Shown in pieces: positions 42,831 to 57,100 of a DNA stretch of 64,000 nt. Positions within the stretch are counted from its first letter, which is position 1; the number at the start of each line of letters is the position of its first letter. Position numbers and translations under genes: made by a program. The DNA is from Auricularia sp. M13 (lineage: Eukaryota > Basidiomycota > Agaricomycetes > Auriculariales > Auriculariaceae). The notes under the pieces were generated by a model. It saw only the letters and a program-made list of their open reading frames with translations. It was not told the DNA's origin and did not search any database. Where the stretch lies: the NCBI GenBank assembly GCA_037042915.1, contig CM073196.1, positions 3,038,001 to 3,102,000 of the forward strand. Direction: 5' to 3'.

Positions 42831-45691
42831 CTACTTGACGTCTTTCGTCCTTTTTTCTACAGCAGCGACACTCAACTCGGCGCAGCGCACCGCCGACGCA
42901 AGGTCGACATGGAAGAACGGCGTGTCCGAGTCGACGAGCGGTACGGCGTCCAACGTGGCGCTATCCACGCTCCCCGCGTCGAATTCTCCTTTCGCTGGAG
43001 GCGACACGGGTGCGGCCTCTATGTCGGCGTTTTGTTGGACATTCCGGTGATGCAGCTCGTTAGTCTGCGACTCGCTAGCTGCCCCACCAAAGGCCTCGTA
43101 GCGGCCAGGCACGACCGGGGCGACCTCGCGCGCACGGCGCGTGTCGAACTCCCCGATGCCAAAGCCGCCGGCAATGAGCGCGCGGCGCACCCACGGCGAA
43201 AGGATGTTGGCGAAATGGAACTCGACGGGCCCGTCTGCGTACTTCTCCAGCTCCTTGCGGGTGTCGATCAGGTTCTGTACTCCGGTCGTGTCGATGTGTG
43301 ATCTGCAGCTCGGGATGAGTCTGGCGGCAAGGAGCTGGCAGCATGAGTACTCACACGGCCGAGAAATCCAGCACGAGCGCGCGAAGCAGTGGCTTGTCAG
43401 CCTCGCTCTCGTCGTCTTGTGCACCGCGTTTCGGTCCGGGATCGTTCCAGGGACGGTCGAACAGCGGAATGGACGCTTGACTCTGGCCCCTGCGCGTGGT
43501 CTGCTTCGCGTAATCCACGAGCTGGCCATTGATATGCGACGAGTTGGGATAGATGAAGCTCTCCTCCAGCCGGTAAACGATGACTCCGGGCGCCACTGGC
43601 TCTGGCTTGACGCGAGGGTTGACAATGCCGCGGTCGGTCTCCAGGGGCAAATATACACTGCGCGCGGCCCCGCTGCCTTTCTCGTCCGTTCGAACACTCA
43701 CGCGGCCGAGGAACTCGCCGCGGGGGCGCGCGATACGGACGAGGAGGAGCACAGCCGAGGCTATGACCGACGTGTAAATGCCATTCTCGATCGTCGAGAA
43801 GACCGTGACCAGGACAGCGGCGGCCCAGATGAAGAACTCGAGCGGCGACACCAGCCAAAACGCATACACCTGTGCGGGCGAAGCAACCAAACTGCCAACG
43901 GGGTCAGGCTCGTGTACATCCGGCCCAATGCCGGCGCACGCACTCTATCACAGCGTGGATGATGACTGCAGAAAGAGCAGCGGTGGGAATCCAGAAGAAC
44001 GCATCCGTCAGCCCATAGAGGGCGACAATGCTACAATGCCGTCAATTTTACAGGTTCTGTCATTAAGAAAAACCACGCACACGACCAGTCCGGTCAACCA
44101 ACCCGCCGCAGGCGTCCGAACGCCAGACTTCGACTTGAGGGCGGAGCGCGAGAACGATCCGGTGGCCGGGTACGCGGAGAAGACAGTGCCAATCGTGTTG
44201 GTCACGCCAATAGCCACGAGCTCTTGGTTCGGATTAATCTTGTAGCCGTTCAGGCGGCCGAAAGCTGCAAAGATGTTGGCTCTCGTCGCTTAGCAGAGGA
44301 GGGCTAACGAACATTTGGCAATCGCAATGTGCTCTAGCAGCAGGATGATAGTTGCCACAGGCAGCTTGCCGGCGAGTGCTTTCAGCAACTCCGGGTCGAT
44401 GTTTGGTTGCCCGACATGCTGGAACCCTCTCGGCACCGTAAGGAGGATGGCGGGAGGCGGGTACTTGCCCTCGGGATGCGGTTTGTGACGCAGGTAAAGC
44501 CATGCCGATAGGGTAAGGACGATGACCACAAAGCCATTTCGGAGAACGGAGACGAAGAACAGCGCCCTCGCTCGTCGGGGATAGCGTCTTGAGAAGTATT
44601 CGCATGTCCCTCGGATGAAGTACAAGGCTGCGAGAGCGTCAGTAAGGATGATAGCGAGAGCTGTGGCAAATCACACACCGAATAAACCCACGACGCCGAA
44701 AGCCGCGTCGATCTTTGAGTATTTAAGGTTTTTGAGGGTGTTGATGATGACTTTGTACGTCTCTGCGCGCGTGCTGTAGACAGCGAAGTATGAGGCAATG
44801 ATCGGACGAGGTGGTGCAATAGCCAACTTACTCCAGGCGTTTGGCAATACCGAATAGACCGGGAACCTGTCCTGTGGCGATTGACAATGCGCTCCCAGTC
44901 ATGAAGCCCGAGACAGCTGGTGCCGGGATAAACTCCACAAGCCATCCTAGGCGGAGCAGGCCGATTCCGAGCACGATGAAGCCACAGATGAAACTCAACG
45001 TGGTCGCAATCTGAGGTCCTTCCCATCTGTCTGGGTGAGCGCTGTAGGCAATGTCAAGCAATATGCCCATACGATGTATTGCGCGGCGTACTCCATGACA
45101 TGCTTGATGATAACACTCGTTTCGAGGCTCATGACTGCGACGGGGCCAATCGAGACGTCCTTGGATGTTGCGAAGAACTGAGATGAAGTGAGAAACCGCG
45201 TCCTGCCGGGCTAGCAGCTGTATGGCGCACGCAGTACACGAATACGCCGACGAACGACGAGTATAAGCCGTACTCGGGGGAGAGTGTGGCGATCTAGTCG
45301 CATTCAGCGCGAAATCACAGATGCCTCTTGGAGTCGGCTTACCTTGGCGTAGCTCATGCTCTGAGGCACAAGTACGAGTCCAACAGTGAGCCCGGCGATG
45401 ACATCGCCCACAAGCCAACCCGCGTCTACCGCATCTCAGCTATGGCCAGCAAGGGTGACACCCAGCGCGATGCATACTATAACGGGTGATCCACTGCAGT
45501 ACTGGGAAGAGAGACTTGAGGTAATCCACGATCTGCGCACAGGGTTAGTCCACCTAGATAAAACTTGGGCGGGGAATCGTCCGCACCGCCTGGCGTGGGT
45601 TCGGGACGTGCTCGCGGATGTAGTCGTCGACGCCGACAACTGAGACCTTATGTTCGGGCGCGCCGACAACACGCTTGAGAGCTGTGGCCAT
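42831..45691 (-). CDS. SulP/SLC26 sulfate permease with C-terminal STAS domain
   Basis: SulP transporters import sulfate across the plasma membrane for sulfur assimilation. ATG 45691 opens MATALKRVVGAPEHKVSVVG. The SulP signature GDVIAGLTVGLVLVPQSMSY follows, then many hydrophobic segments, including FICGFIVLGIGLLRLGWLVE, PAPAVSGFMTGSALSIATGQ and SPLEFFIWAAAVLVTVF. The STAS domain carries LRALVLDFSAV, HIDTTGVQNLIDTRKELEKY and SPWVRRALIAGGFG. Residues after it are low-complexity. The total is close to 780 residues, the usual length for fungal sulfate permeases. Many small exons. It is divergent from MAP1 over about 470 bp. Confidence 0.9.
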
Positions 45692-46160
45692 TGCGGGTGG
45701 CGGACGGGCACGGTCGAACCGCAGACGGCTGCTTTATAATAGCAGCTCATATAGACGCGAGGATGATGTTTGCAGGGGCGATGATTGCGCAAAACGTTGA
45801 CAGGATGACGCGACGCGGACTTGCCGGACATAAACCACTTTGGGTCGAGTTCTGTGCCTAGCTGTTCACTCAAATGGCCGCGAAGCGTGCTCGAGCAGGC
45901 ATGAGATACCAATTCAATCGCGTTCCTGGCCAGGGAGGCCGCGTGGTATCCTTTCTCGAGGCCCCCACACTCGGAAAACGACGATGCAGCTCCAGTTTCT
46001 GTTACTAAAAATATGTTTTCCTGTCACATCCACAAACTTCAAGCTGCCATTTGCAGATGACATGTGCCTGAGACAGACATAGTTGCACTGAATTTTTGTA
46101 CACTGACAGTGCAAAGACTATTCGGAAGCGGTGACAGCCGTCGGGCGCTTCGGAACAAAG
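45692..46160. promoter_or_regulatory. Shared upstream region of the sulfate permease and MAP1
   Basis: A 470-bp interval lies between two head-to-head genes. No TATA box in canonical position and no palindromic operator were recognised. It presumably holds both promoters. Confidence 0.4.
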
Positions 46161-48031
46161 ATGTCCACGGCTTGCACGGTCAGTGCTTACAGACCGTCGC
46201 CGCCAGCGTTTTGCGCGTGCTGAGCCCCTCCAAGTCGACCAGCTGCCCGAACGGCAACCCGGAGAGCAAGCTCAAATGTCCCAAATGCGAAAAGCTTGGT
46301 ATCACGTCGCTGTTTTGTTCCCAAGAGGTGAGCGCAAGACGTCTTTCCGGACGACGGTTTCTGAGCCAACACATCGTTTCTAGTGCTTCAAGGCCAGTTG
46401 TGCGTTAGACGGCTTGCTCGCACGACTTACTGTGCAGCAGCTCACACGCCGCGGCTTACAGGGCCCGTCCATAAGGCTGTCCACCAGATAGCTGCACCCG
46501 CTGCTGCCGGCAAGTGGTCGACTCCATGCTCTGTGGCTCATGGCTCATTGTGTATCCAGATGGCGTCTTCGATCCATTCCCGAATTTTAATTATTCGGGG
46601 ACCTTGAGAGCGCATTATCCGCTTTCGCCGACGCGCAAGGTGCCCGATCACATCCCGCGACCTGACTATGCCCTGGACGGTACGCTGTCGCGTTTTCACC
46701 GCCCACGTCCGACTGAGCCGGGCACTGTTTTTACAGGCATTCCCAAATCGGAACAATTACGAGGGGCACAAGAGCTGAAGATCCTGTCCAAGGAACTGCA
46801 AGACAAAATGCGCGTGTGCTGCAAAGTGCGCGTTTCATCACGGATCCGACGCGTTTCCAATCGCCAACACGCTCATTTCAGCTTGCCCGTGAAGTGCTTG
46901 ACATTGCCGGGGCACATGTTAAGCCTGGTGTGACTACGGACGAAATCGACGCGGTCGTGCACCGAGCGATTATCGAACGCAATGGGTATCCATCCCCGCT
47001 CAATTATCGAAACTTTCCGAAATCAGTTTGCACGTTGAGTTTAAGAGCGCACTCTGAGCATGCCAGTTACTGATATGCCTCTTCAGTTCGGTGAACGAAG
47101 TCATCTGCCATGGCATACCCGACAAGCGCAAGCTGGTTGAAGGCGACATCGTTAATCTCGGTCAGCTCCACGCCAGGATTATGTACCATATTCCTGACCA
47201 CGCTCCCTCCTAGATGTGACGCTGTATTACGACGGTAAGAATCCCGCGTCCATGCTACTGTCCCAAGGCACTCACTTCAGCCTCTACCTTAGGCGTACAT
47301 GGCGACCTGAACGCGATGTATCCTGTGGGAAAGATCGACGACGACTCTAAAAGGCTTATCCGGACAGCACGCGACGCCCTGGACGCAGCGATAAAGATAT
47401 GCAAGCCCGGCGCGCTGTTCCGCGATCTGGGGAAGGTTATGTGCGTGCATGTGGCGGCGATGGCGCAATAGCGTGGCTGACTTGCTCATGCGGCGGCGCA
47501 GTGAACCGATTGCGAAGGCGAATGGCTGCAGCGTCGTGCGAACGTACTGTGGGCACGGAATCCACGAGCTGTTCCATTGTATGTACCAGCCAGGTTTCGC
47601 ACATTGCTCGTCCAATTGACACATGTCGCAGGTGCGCCGAATGTCCCGCACTACGCGAGGAACAAGGCGACGGGTGTCATGAAACCGGGCATGGTGAGTT
47701 TCGGCCGAGCAACGAAGAGTTTGAACCCAACCCATGTCGATCGCAGACATTTACCATCGAGCCCGTACGCGTATTTCATAACATGTGCCTGCGCCTTTCT
47801 GACTCGTTGGTGTAGATGATAAACCTCGGTAATCGGTATGAAGAGATACACTGGCCTGATCATTGGACAGCCACGACAGTCGACGGCCGACGCAGCGCTC
47901 AATTTGAGGAGACGCTATTGTAAGCCCCGACAGGACCATACTTCGAAAGCTCTGACGACTGCTGTAGGATCACGGACGATGGTGTCGAAGTTCTCACAGC
48001 GGGAGCACCGCTCAACCTGGATAATTGTTGA
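46161..48031 (+). CDS. MAP1: Methionine aminopeptidase 1
   Basis: MAP1 removes the initiator Met from nascent proteins at the ribosome. An N-terminal zinc finger reads [20 protein letters not shown] then CFKA and HKAVHQ. The catalytic domain has [60 protein letters not shown] (metal Asp), [20 protein letters not shown] (metal His), KPGMVFTIEPMIN (metal Glu) and [16 protein letters not shown] (metal Glu). The stop is TGA at 48029-48031. At least eight short introns are needed. The first exon is uncertain: ATG 46161 does not read through to the zinc finger without an unusually short intron, and ATG 46064 lies in the zinc-finger frame. Confidence 0.9.
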
Positions 48032-48233
48032 TCTCCTTCCCGCGCTGAAAGCCCTTGTAGCCGTAGTCAAATGAGACATCGCCTGCCCTACAGCCACCTA
48101 CCATCGGCTATGAAACAGAAACAAGGAGCGCAGACGCTCCGAAAGACCGTGATAATTCACACCGGGAGAGCACTAAGTACAAAATAGTGAAGGGTGGGTT
48201 ACAATTGTCAATCACAGATTTCAGATTTTCCAG

Positions 48234-51022
48234 TCAGTCGCTCTTCAATCGATGCAAGCTATTTTCGCGGTTCAGCTCATCCGTCGCCTCGTCGAACTGC
48301 TCCTTCGGGGGGACCTCAGCGATGCGGACGACATCCACGTTATCCGTCAGCGACGCCTTGCGGGAGCGCGACCCGGTGCGGAACGTCGGGCTCTCGGGGC
48401 TGGGCGTCATGGGCGCGACGCTGTCCGTGTGCACCTGCCTGATCTTCAGCCCGCTCTGCCGTCGCGGCCCCATCGGCGCGGTCGTCGACACCGGGCTGCG
48501 CGCCTGCTGCAGGTCCGCAAACGAGCTCCGTGCGCTCCGCAGACGCTTTTTGCTGCCCGAGCCATCCTGGTGCAAGTGCAGGTAGCCGAGGAACGCGTCA
48601 AAGTCGCCGTGACCCTCGTCCTCGCTGCCATCTGGCGACGCTGGCCGACTGCCATCCGTGCTTCGTGACGGAGTAGCGCCGCCCCATGCACTCGTACCGC
48701 GGCGTGCGCTCCGGCTCCAGCCAAATAGGTGCTAAAGATGGGTTTCGGTAAGCAGACGCTAGTAGAACGGAGAAAAAGCTCCACAGTACCTCGTCGAGCC
48801 AGGTCATCGGGTGAACAAGCAAAGATTCCTGTCCGTCAACGAGACCAGGCCCACTCTTGCGGCGGAAGAGACCAGGTTTATCCGCGCTAGATGGGGGCAC
48901 CTGCGACGACGGGGCCAGCATACGGTACTGGTCAAAGTCCTCGTACAGTTGCGGACCGTAGAGGTTGATGACTTCAGTCAACTCCTCAGCCAGAGCTTCT
49001 CGCTGTTTCTTGAGACGGTCGAGATGCTGCGACTGTCCAGGCAAAAGGGAAACAATGAGCGGAGGCAGCGATCTGTTGTATTCATCAGCAACGACGCAAG
49101 ACCTGCATCGAGTAGCTGTTACTGACTTGAGCACATCCATCCCGGCTTCGCCGAATTTCAGCGCAGCGTAGCCGATTTGCGGGAGGGCAGCCATCACAAG
49201 GAATGGCGTCCAGATTCTCCAGCGCAGGGGGGCGCCCGCCTTGATAGCGATGATGGTCGCAATAGCGGCGTACGAGCAGTACAAGAAGGGCGTGACCACC
49301 ATGGATATCAGGACCTTCCACGTCGCTATAACGTCCCGCGCTTGGATTTTCACAGTCGAGCTCGCAAGAGCCTCTATATGTGCAGATATCAAGGTCAGAT
49401 GTTGTACTGTCCAGTAAATTCAACGACGCGCCTTTTTGCTTCTTGCGAGAGATCAGTTTTGCCAAGATGAAAATAGGAGAGTTGAGTACGACGCCCGGCA
49501 ACGCGAGCGTTGTCCAGACTGCGAGAAGACCGAGGCGGTAGACGAGGAGACCTAATGTCTTCCATTGCGCGCGCTTGGCCCTGGGAACCTATGTTCCTTG
49601 TTTTAGCATAGTCGTAGCAACATCCAGAACGAATGCCTACCTGATGATCCCGTAAGCCTAGATCGCGCACAGCACGATTGTATTTTATTACATCCTCGCG
49701 CAGCTTTGCGACGCGAGGTTCGTCCTTGAAATGTAAATAACCCTCTATGAAACGTTTGTTGAGTTCGACAACTTGGCTGAGCGTCAGGTGTTCGCCCGGA
49801 GACTTGTACAGCCGTCGGACGGCTTGGATGACCTACGCGTCTGTCAGCCGAAACTCGCAGCAGACATATGCCTAGCTACGTGCCATGAGCGTGTCGTAAT
49901 CTGGGGCACGGAATGTGACCGTCTTCAGCGCGTCGTAGACGATGTCCAGCAGCTTGGTGCTTGCTTCTCGCTTCTTGTCGCCGCCCTCCTTGAACATGTC
50001 TACCAGGTCCTGCGGGATGTCCAATGCCGTGCCGAACTCGACGACCGCCCGCGAGCGGAACTTGTGGGCATGGAAATAGGACAGGCCGACGGGGAGAATG
50101 CGAACTTTCAGTTCGGGATTGGCGGCCATGGCGCCGAGACCCATGATAGCCACACCAGCCTTGAAGGGCAGGAAGTCTGCGCGGTCATGGCTGCCGCCTA
50201 GAGCAGAACGCGGGTCAGAGATCTCCACGCCGATCCGCCAATGGCGAGCGCACCCTCGGGGAAGATGCCCACACAGCCGCCGTTCTTGAGTGTATTGTAG
50301 ACGTGCCCGTACATAGCAGCCTGGTCGATGTGCGGGACGACCTTGTAGTCGAGACCGCCCAGACCGGCCGCCTTGGCTTCTTGCTGCTTCTCGCGGATTT
50401 TGACCATGGTCTTGCCATTCTCCGCGGCGAATTCTTTCTTGAGCTTGAGCTCGGTGTCCGAGACGACCTCGAGCACCTCCGCAGACAGCCCGCCGAGAGA
50501 CTTGGACAGCATGATTCGTCCACGCGGCTTGACCTCGCTCGTGAACTTGGTGTCCGTGCCGCGAAGCAGAAGCGAGTCTGTGTCATCGAGCCAGACGCGG
50601 CCAGAACCAGGCTTGGCCTCGTCCTGGGCACGGGCGACGGGGACTGCGTCCGCAATGAGCGCTGCGTATTGAAGGATCGCATGCGCAGCGACGTACTGCT
50701 CTGCATGAGACGCGCGAAGGGGCCGATGAGGGGGTGCTTCATGCTCTTTGCCGCGGTCAAGAACTGGACGCGTCGATGGGCCTCGCGGTACACCTCCGAC
50801 ATGAGCAGCAGTGGGTCCAGAAACTGGAGCCCAGCAGTCAGCAGCAGCAGCTGGCTACGCTGGGAGCACGCGGACCTGGTTGTGGTGGGGCGCGGCGACG
50901 ACGAGGACGGCGCCCTCCCTGGGAATGTTGTACGAGCCACGCGGGCGTATTTCTCTGAAGAATATGTTTGTGACTATCCTCCAGAAGAAGATCATCATGT
51001 CGTATGCCATGTCGGACGCCAT
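48234..51022 (-). CDS. SCT1: Glycerol-3-phosphate O-acyltransferase (SCT1/GPT2 type)
   Basis: This enzyme makes lysophosphatidic acid, the first step of glycerolipid synthesis, in the ER membrane. ATG 51022 opens MASDMAYDMMIFFWRIVTNI then FFREIRPRGSYNIPREG. The acyltransferase HX4D box is APHHNQFLDPLLLM, split by an intron. Later come CVGIFPEGGSHDR, LPFKAGVAIMGLGAM and KVRILPVGLSYFHAHKFRSR. Membrane helices lie in LVYRLGLLAVWTTLALPGVV and VVTPFLYCSYAAIATIIAIK. A Ser/Arg-rich cytosolic tail of about 150 residues ends NRENSLHRLKSD. A second in-frame ATG upstream (51058) is possible. The stop lies about 200 bp from the convergent MAP1 stop. Confidence 0.9.
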
Positions 51023-51177
51023 CGTGAGCGACGGGCACACCGTGCGGTGTGAGGCCAAGTGTCAGGAACGTGGGAGGAAACTCCCGATTCGCATTCAGAA
51101 TGAGGACGGATGCATTCCTAAGTACAGATGACCAGCCAATAAAATACACGCGGCACAGTGCACAGACACAATCATCT

Positions 51178-54100
51178 CTATCCATCGAGCGCAGTGCTAG
51201 ATCGACTCGGAGGGAGCCCGCCGCCAGAGCCATTACTCGTCATGCTCGCACGACTCATCCGGCTTTCCTCCTTCGCGGCCACATTTCGACGGTACTGGAA
51301 CACGTCGTGCAACCGCGACAGCCGGTCTTCGCCAGGTAAAGGATCCCCCAGTATGCTCATCCGCCGCGGTGAAGCAGCAGAAGTGGTCATGGTCGCCCGT
51401 GCGGACGGTGCTGGCGACGAAGGTACCGAGGATGACGCAGGCGCTGACGGGACGGATTCTCGCTTGACAGTCTCCAGTTCTGCCACAACAATATCATCAT
51501 TAGTGAATGGCTCCATGGGGTATAGCATCCTTGACGTACGAGAAAGGGTGTCAGAGCGCTCGCTTTCCCGCGCTTGGTCTTCAGCGGCGCGACTCGCCAA
51601 CGCGCGTGCAATGTACTTGCGGAACGCGGGTCCAGTCGCCTCCAGCAATTTATCCACCTTCGCCTGCTTTTGCGGATATGTCTTGGTGAACTGGTAAAGC
51701 TCCGTAATACCCTCCTTGTGCAGCGCGCCGGTCGTTTCGCTCGATATGTGGTCGATAATCTTGAGCAACAGCACGTCGGGATCCGGTTCTTCAACCGGAG
51801 GCGGAAGCGCAGGAGCTGGCGCCGGCTGGTGGAAGGCGGGCGAATGTGACCGATTTGACCGTGTCGGCGACCGCTCTGGAGATGCTGCATGCCGCCGTGA
51901 TGAGGATGCAGACGCTGCTGACGAGCGCGGCGGCGAACCCGCGCCGTAGACGCTACCTCGTATATCTGGCCGGTCAATAGAGCCATTGGTCGTCGAGCGC
52001 GTACGGGTCCGTAAGCTATCACCGTTTCCGTTCCCGTTCGCGGCGGCGTTCGCGGCGTTCGTGCGGGCATTAGAGTTCAGTATGCGGAATACATAGGGGT
52101 AGACTATAGTCGCGGAAGGGTCGTCAAAGGCTTGAGTTAGGACTTCATAGGTATCGTCAGAGCCATAGTGAGCTGTGAAGGTCAGTTAGTTGCAGTGGGC
52201 GATGGGTCCGGGGTGGCTACGTACCAACGATGTGCTGAATGATGACTTTGATAGTTCGTAAAGGCATGTCACCGCTTGGAACGCGGTTCGTAGCTCGGGC
52301 ACGCCATTCGTTTGGAGGAATGGACTGCAAGAAGTGCTCGATGGCGGGGAACAACTCGACAGGATCCAGTGCGTTCTTTTCGAGATCGCCGGGTATATTG
52401 CGAGCCAGTTTCCACACACATTTGAGCACCAGCTCAGCGACACGCGCCTCGGGCGCGTCTGGGAGCGTGCCGTGTGACGGGAACGGCTTTACGAGCTGCA
52501 GCAACAATCCGAAAAGAGCACTGAAAGATGTCAGCACATGTAATGAGATTAATGAGAAATAGACGCACCGGAAGATGGCCACGCGACGAGCGACAGCAAA
52601 AAGCCGCAGAATCAACATGTTGATGAACCGAGACAAGTCCTTTATCTTCGGCTCCTTGCTCTCGTCGGTGTGGAGCAACCGGAGGGTCAGCTCCTCCAAC
52701 AACGATTGCAAGATCTCGACCGTGAGCGACTCTGCCAGCACAGCATGGTCACAGAACGAATTAAGTGTCTGAATCAGATGCTTGGCGAGGCGGAAGTTGC
52801 CAGACTCGATGAGCTGATCGGTTTTGTCGAATACATGGCCCATCTGGAGCGTAATGGTTTCGATAAGTCCCTCCGTGTGGTCAGACAACTCGCGGAACTG
52901 CGGCGACGTGTGCGCAGCCTCTGGAGCGATGTCCAAGATCTTCTGGATTTTCTTGAGGGCTTCGACACTCCGCCCTGGGTCGGAGCTCAGGATGCTCGAG
53001 ATCGTAATGGTGATATCGGCTTCGGCAGGAGGCGCAGCTGGTTCGGGGGCAGGTGGCTCCTCGTAGGCATCCGCATGACCGTTCGCATACCCATTGACAG
53101 CGTAAGCAACCTCCTCCTGAGGTGGCTCTGGTGCCTGAATAGGGGCCGGACGGGCGCGGGGCGCACCCAGTCGCGATGGAAGCATACTGGTAGGTCGAGC
53201 ACGTGGAATTCCAATGGAACTTGGAGGCCGTAAAGACGGAGCAGGGGATGTCGAGCGCGCCCCTGGAAGACGTGAGGCCGGAGACGCAGGTCGAGCCAAG
53301 CGCGACGTCGTCGCTGCCGCGGAAGGAGAGGCTGGTCTGGGAACACCAGCAGGGGCGCCGAAACGCGACGAGCCGAGCCCAGGTGATTGCGGACGTTGGA
53401 GACCGGATGCTGCTATGCGCGAGACTGCTGCAGGTGTAGGTGGCACTTCGTTCACAGCAGGTGCACCAGCAGGACCTGGCACACGCCGCAGACGTTCCTC
53501 GAGTTGCGTCTTGTCCTTGGGCGAGAGGGAACCAACCATCGTCCAGATCTTGTCGCCAACAAGTGTGTACGCCTCGCTAAATAATTTCATAATATAAGAA
53601 AAGATAACGTAGAAGCCAGAGATTATGCGCACCTCAGAGCGCCAAGTGCAGACTTGCGCACAGCGGGGTCTTTATCAGAAATCGTCATCGCGATGACTGG
53701 GAATGCCTTCGCTGGATCACAGGCTGCGAGACCCGAACGCTTCAGGAGCCCACTAAGTTCGTCGAGTGAGCCCTGGCGAGTTTTCGCCACCTTCGACTTG
53801 AGGCCGTGGTCAAGGAGAAGCTGGAAAATGCGACTATACGCATATACACGCGACAAAGACTGTATGAGAAGCGCAACGCGGTTGCGAACACCTTCACGAG
53901 CATCGCCGAGCTGAAGACCAGTAAGTTAGGTTCATTACTCGATGATTGATCGTGGCGCACCTTATGTATGATGCTAGGAATGAAACATTGCGCCTCTGCA
54001 TCCGACAATTGATATTCGATGGTGCGGAAGAAGGTCAAGACGTTCTCGAGGAGATCGAGGCATTTCGAGATCAGGTTGGGCGGCGGCTCGTGTACCCTCA

Positions 54101-57100
54101 GAGACACATATTTGAGCACGAGATCCGAGTTGGACAATAGAGCCCCGCGCAGCTCGTCGAGGGCCATTTCTTCCAAATCGTCCGAGATGGCCTTCGTGAA
54201 CGACTCGTTCATCTCGACAATTCCAGTCACATAGTCAGCGACGGGATCGTGACCGGAGCTGAACAGATGCTTGATCACGTCTTCGGCGACATGTCCCTCC
54301 ATCTGCGACCGCAAGACATCGTTAAGGTCTTTGCGCACTGGCGCGCCTTCGATGATCCAGCGACCCATGTCTTTGGCAAGGCGCGAACGCTTGACCTCGG
54401 AGCTCGAGCCGATGAAATAGCCGACTGGATGAGCAGCAGGCGCAGGCGAAGCAGACTTGGGAGCAGCCACACCAGGTCGCCTGAGGCCGCCAATGCCAGG
54501 CTTTGCAAGACGTGAGGTAGGCGCTGCCGAGTCGCCGTGGTTTGATTCCGCACGCGATTCCGGCCTCGAGGGGATGGTAGCGATGCCTCTTCTGACACCT
54601 GTTGCGCGACTGGCAATCCCGCCTGGTTTGGCTATCGATGGAGCGGGAGATGCTGCGCGTTCAGCGGGAGGCGGCGTAGGCGCCTTCGAAGCTGCCGCCT
54701 TTGCAGCAGCGACAGGAGCAGCCGGAGCACGAGCCGGCGCCGCGGATGCGGCGGAAGCAGGGGCATTCTGAGCTGCCGTCTTCAAGAGCGATGTGACGGC
54801 CGTCCTCGACGCAGGCTTGAGCGCCCCGGTGTAACTTGCGACCTTGTCGTACCCAACCTGGCCGATAACATGGGCAATAACAGCCACCGCGCCCTTGCGC
54901 ACATCGCCGCTCTTGTCTTCCATGCATGCAATCAGGGCCGGGGCCAAAGGGAGGAGGTCTGCATGAGGTCCACTCTCGTGTTCTGCGAAGTAATCGGCAA
55001 GCCAGCCGGTCAGTGAGCTGCGCAGCACGGGGTTGGCGGTTTCGAGGCCCGTAACGAGACCGGGAATCATTGCATCCAAGCCCTCACAAGCCGCGGCAAT
55101 GGCAGATAGCGTAACTTGACCAGCTGACCGTATCGTCGACTTCTGGTCTGCGAGGACGGAGCAAATGGGCGCGACGAACAAACGTGCGTATTTCTCGAAC
55201 GGCTTGTTCATCCCCGAGGCGATCCGCGCAATGATATCGAGGGCGAGGACTTGGACGGATTTGTTGGTATCCGTGACACGATTCTTCAGCACCTCCCGAA
55301 TTTCGCCTAACAAACACAAAAGTCATTCAGCTAATTCATTACGAGCTGACACCATTTCACGTACCCATAGTTGGCTTGAGTCGCTTGTTCGACCCCACGT
55401 CCAGGATCGCCTGTAGTGACTCGAGCGCTTCTTTGCGTGCCTTCCACGAGTCGCTCTTCGCGTCCGATAGCATGGGGGCACTGATAAGTTTATCAAGCTC
55501 CACACGTGGGAACAGGTCGTCCAGAGGGTCGCCTCCTCCTCCGGACTTGCCCGCGGGGCCACCTGCAGGAGCAGCGGCGGCCTCAGCCGATTGGCGAGTG
55601 GGCGTGGGCGCAGGTTGGCCCTCGACCTTGTCGAATTCCGATATGATCGTAGCGAGCAGTTGCGGGTTGAGGTCCTGAATGAGGTCCTTGATCCCTGGAA
55701 TATTTCACGATTAATCCACAATCGCAATCGGAAAAGCGAGGAGTCATACCAGCGCCCGCAAAGAGCTTAACAGTCACCAGACAATTCGTAGCGCTCGTAC
55801 GAACCGCAGCGTTGGAGTTCTTGAGCCCCTCCTTGAGGAAGTCGATGAGCGCTCTCAGGGACAGACCAGCGATACCGAACTCCTGGAGGGACGTGTTGAT
55901 CCACGCGATCGAGTCCGCGATGACCTTGGGAGCCTTCTGCTTCCCCATTGGCTCGTACGCCTGGTTGAGCACGAAAGAGAGGCTTGTCTTCTCTGCAAAC
56001 ACGCCTAGCGTCTCCCCAGCGGGCTTCTTCAGCTTGATGTCGCCCAGCTTCTCGCATAGATGTCCCACAGCGAGGGCAACGCTCGATCGGGAAAAGGAGG
56101 GGCACCGTTCTGCGAGCATGCTCAGCACCGTGTACACCTTGGTCGACACCTGGAAGTTCTTCTCGTTCCAGCTCTTCTTCGCGATGAATCGGACTAGGAC
56201 TTCGCTGTCGACTGTTTCGACAGCACCTCCGTCAAGCCAGGCAATCATCTCGTCCACTGCGGCGAGACGGAGCTTCCAATTGGCGTCGCCATAGTCGGTA
56301 GCGATATTGGCTGGGATCATCTCCGCCGCGAGCTCTTCTGCAGCCTCAGGGGTATGCTTGTACTTGAAAGTATCAAGCGAGCCCGGTGCTGGCGCAGCGC
56401 CACCCTTCGACGACGACGACGCTGCTGCTGCAGCCGCGGCCGCTGCAGCAGGCGGCTTCTTCGCAACAGGTGCAGCTGGAGCCGCTGCGACCGCGGCAGG
56501 CTTCTTGGCGAGCAGTCGCGCAGGAGGAGCTTTCTTGGGCGGTTCCATTGGCGGCGGCGCATCCTCCGGTTCATCCTGCGGTGGTGGAGGAGCCGCCTTC
56601 TTGACCGGCGCCTTCTTCTTCGGGGCAGCAGCAGCTGGAGGCGGCGCCGCTGGCTTGGGAGGTGCGGCTGAGCCCGCCTTGCACTTGACGGTCGCTTTCT
56701 CGAAGTTCTCCTTCACCTTCGCTTTCCGCAGGTCGTCAAGTGGTTCGAGAATCGGGTTCATCATGCGCTCGCCGACTATCTTCATCAGACAGCCCAGCGC
56801 CTGCGCGGCGACGTCGCGGACACTCTCGGTACTGTCACCGAGGAGAGTGGCGAGCGCGTCAGCCAGAGGCTTGACCTGGGGAGGAGCCGGCGGCTTCGTG
56901 GCATTCATCAAGCAGCGATGGATGAACTTGACGGTGCCCTCCTTGACTTGCGGACTCTTGTCCGTGAGCGGTGGAAGGAATAGATCCTGGATATCGGATA
57001 TCGTAGTCTATTCGTGGTGTCAATATCAAGTACCAACATTGGAAAGTAGCTCGGGCGACGAACTGTTGCAAAGATGGCGTCGAGCGCAGCACCCAAGGCA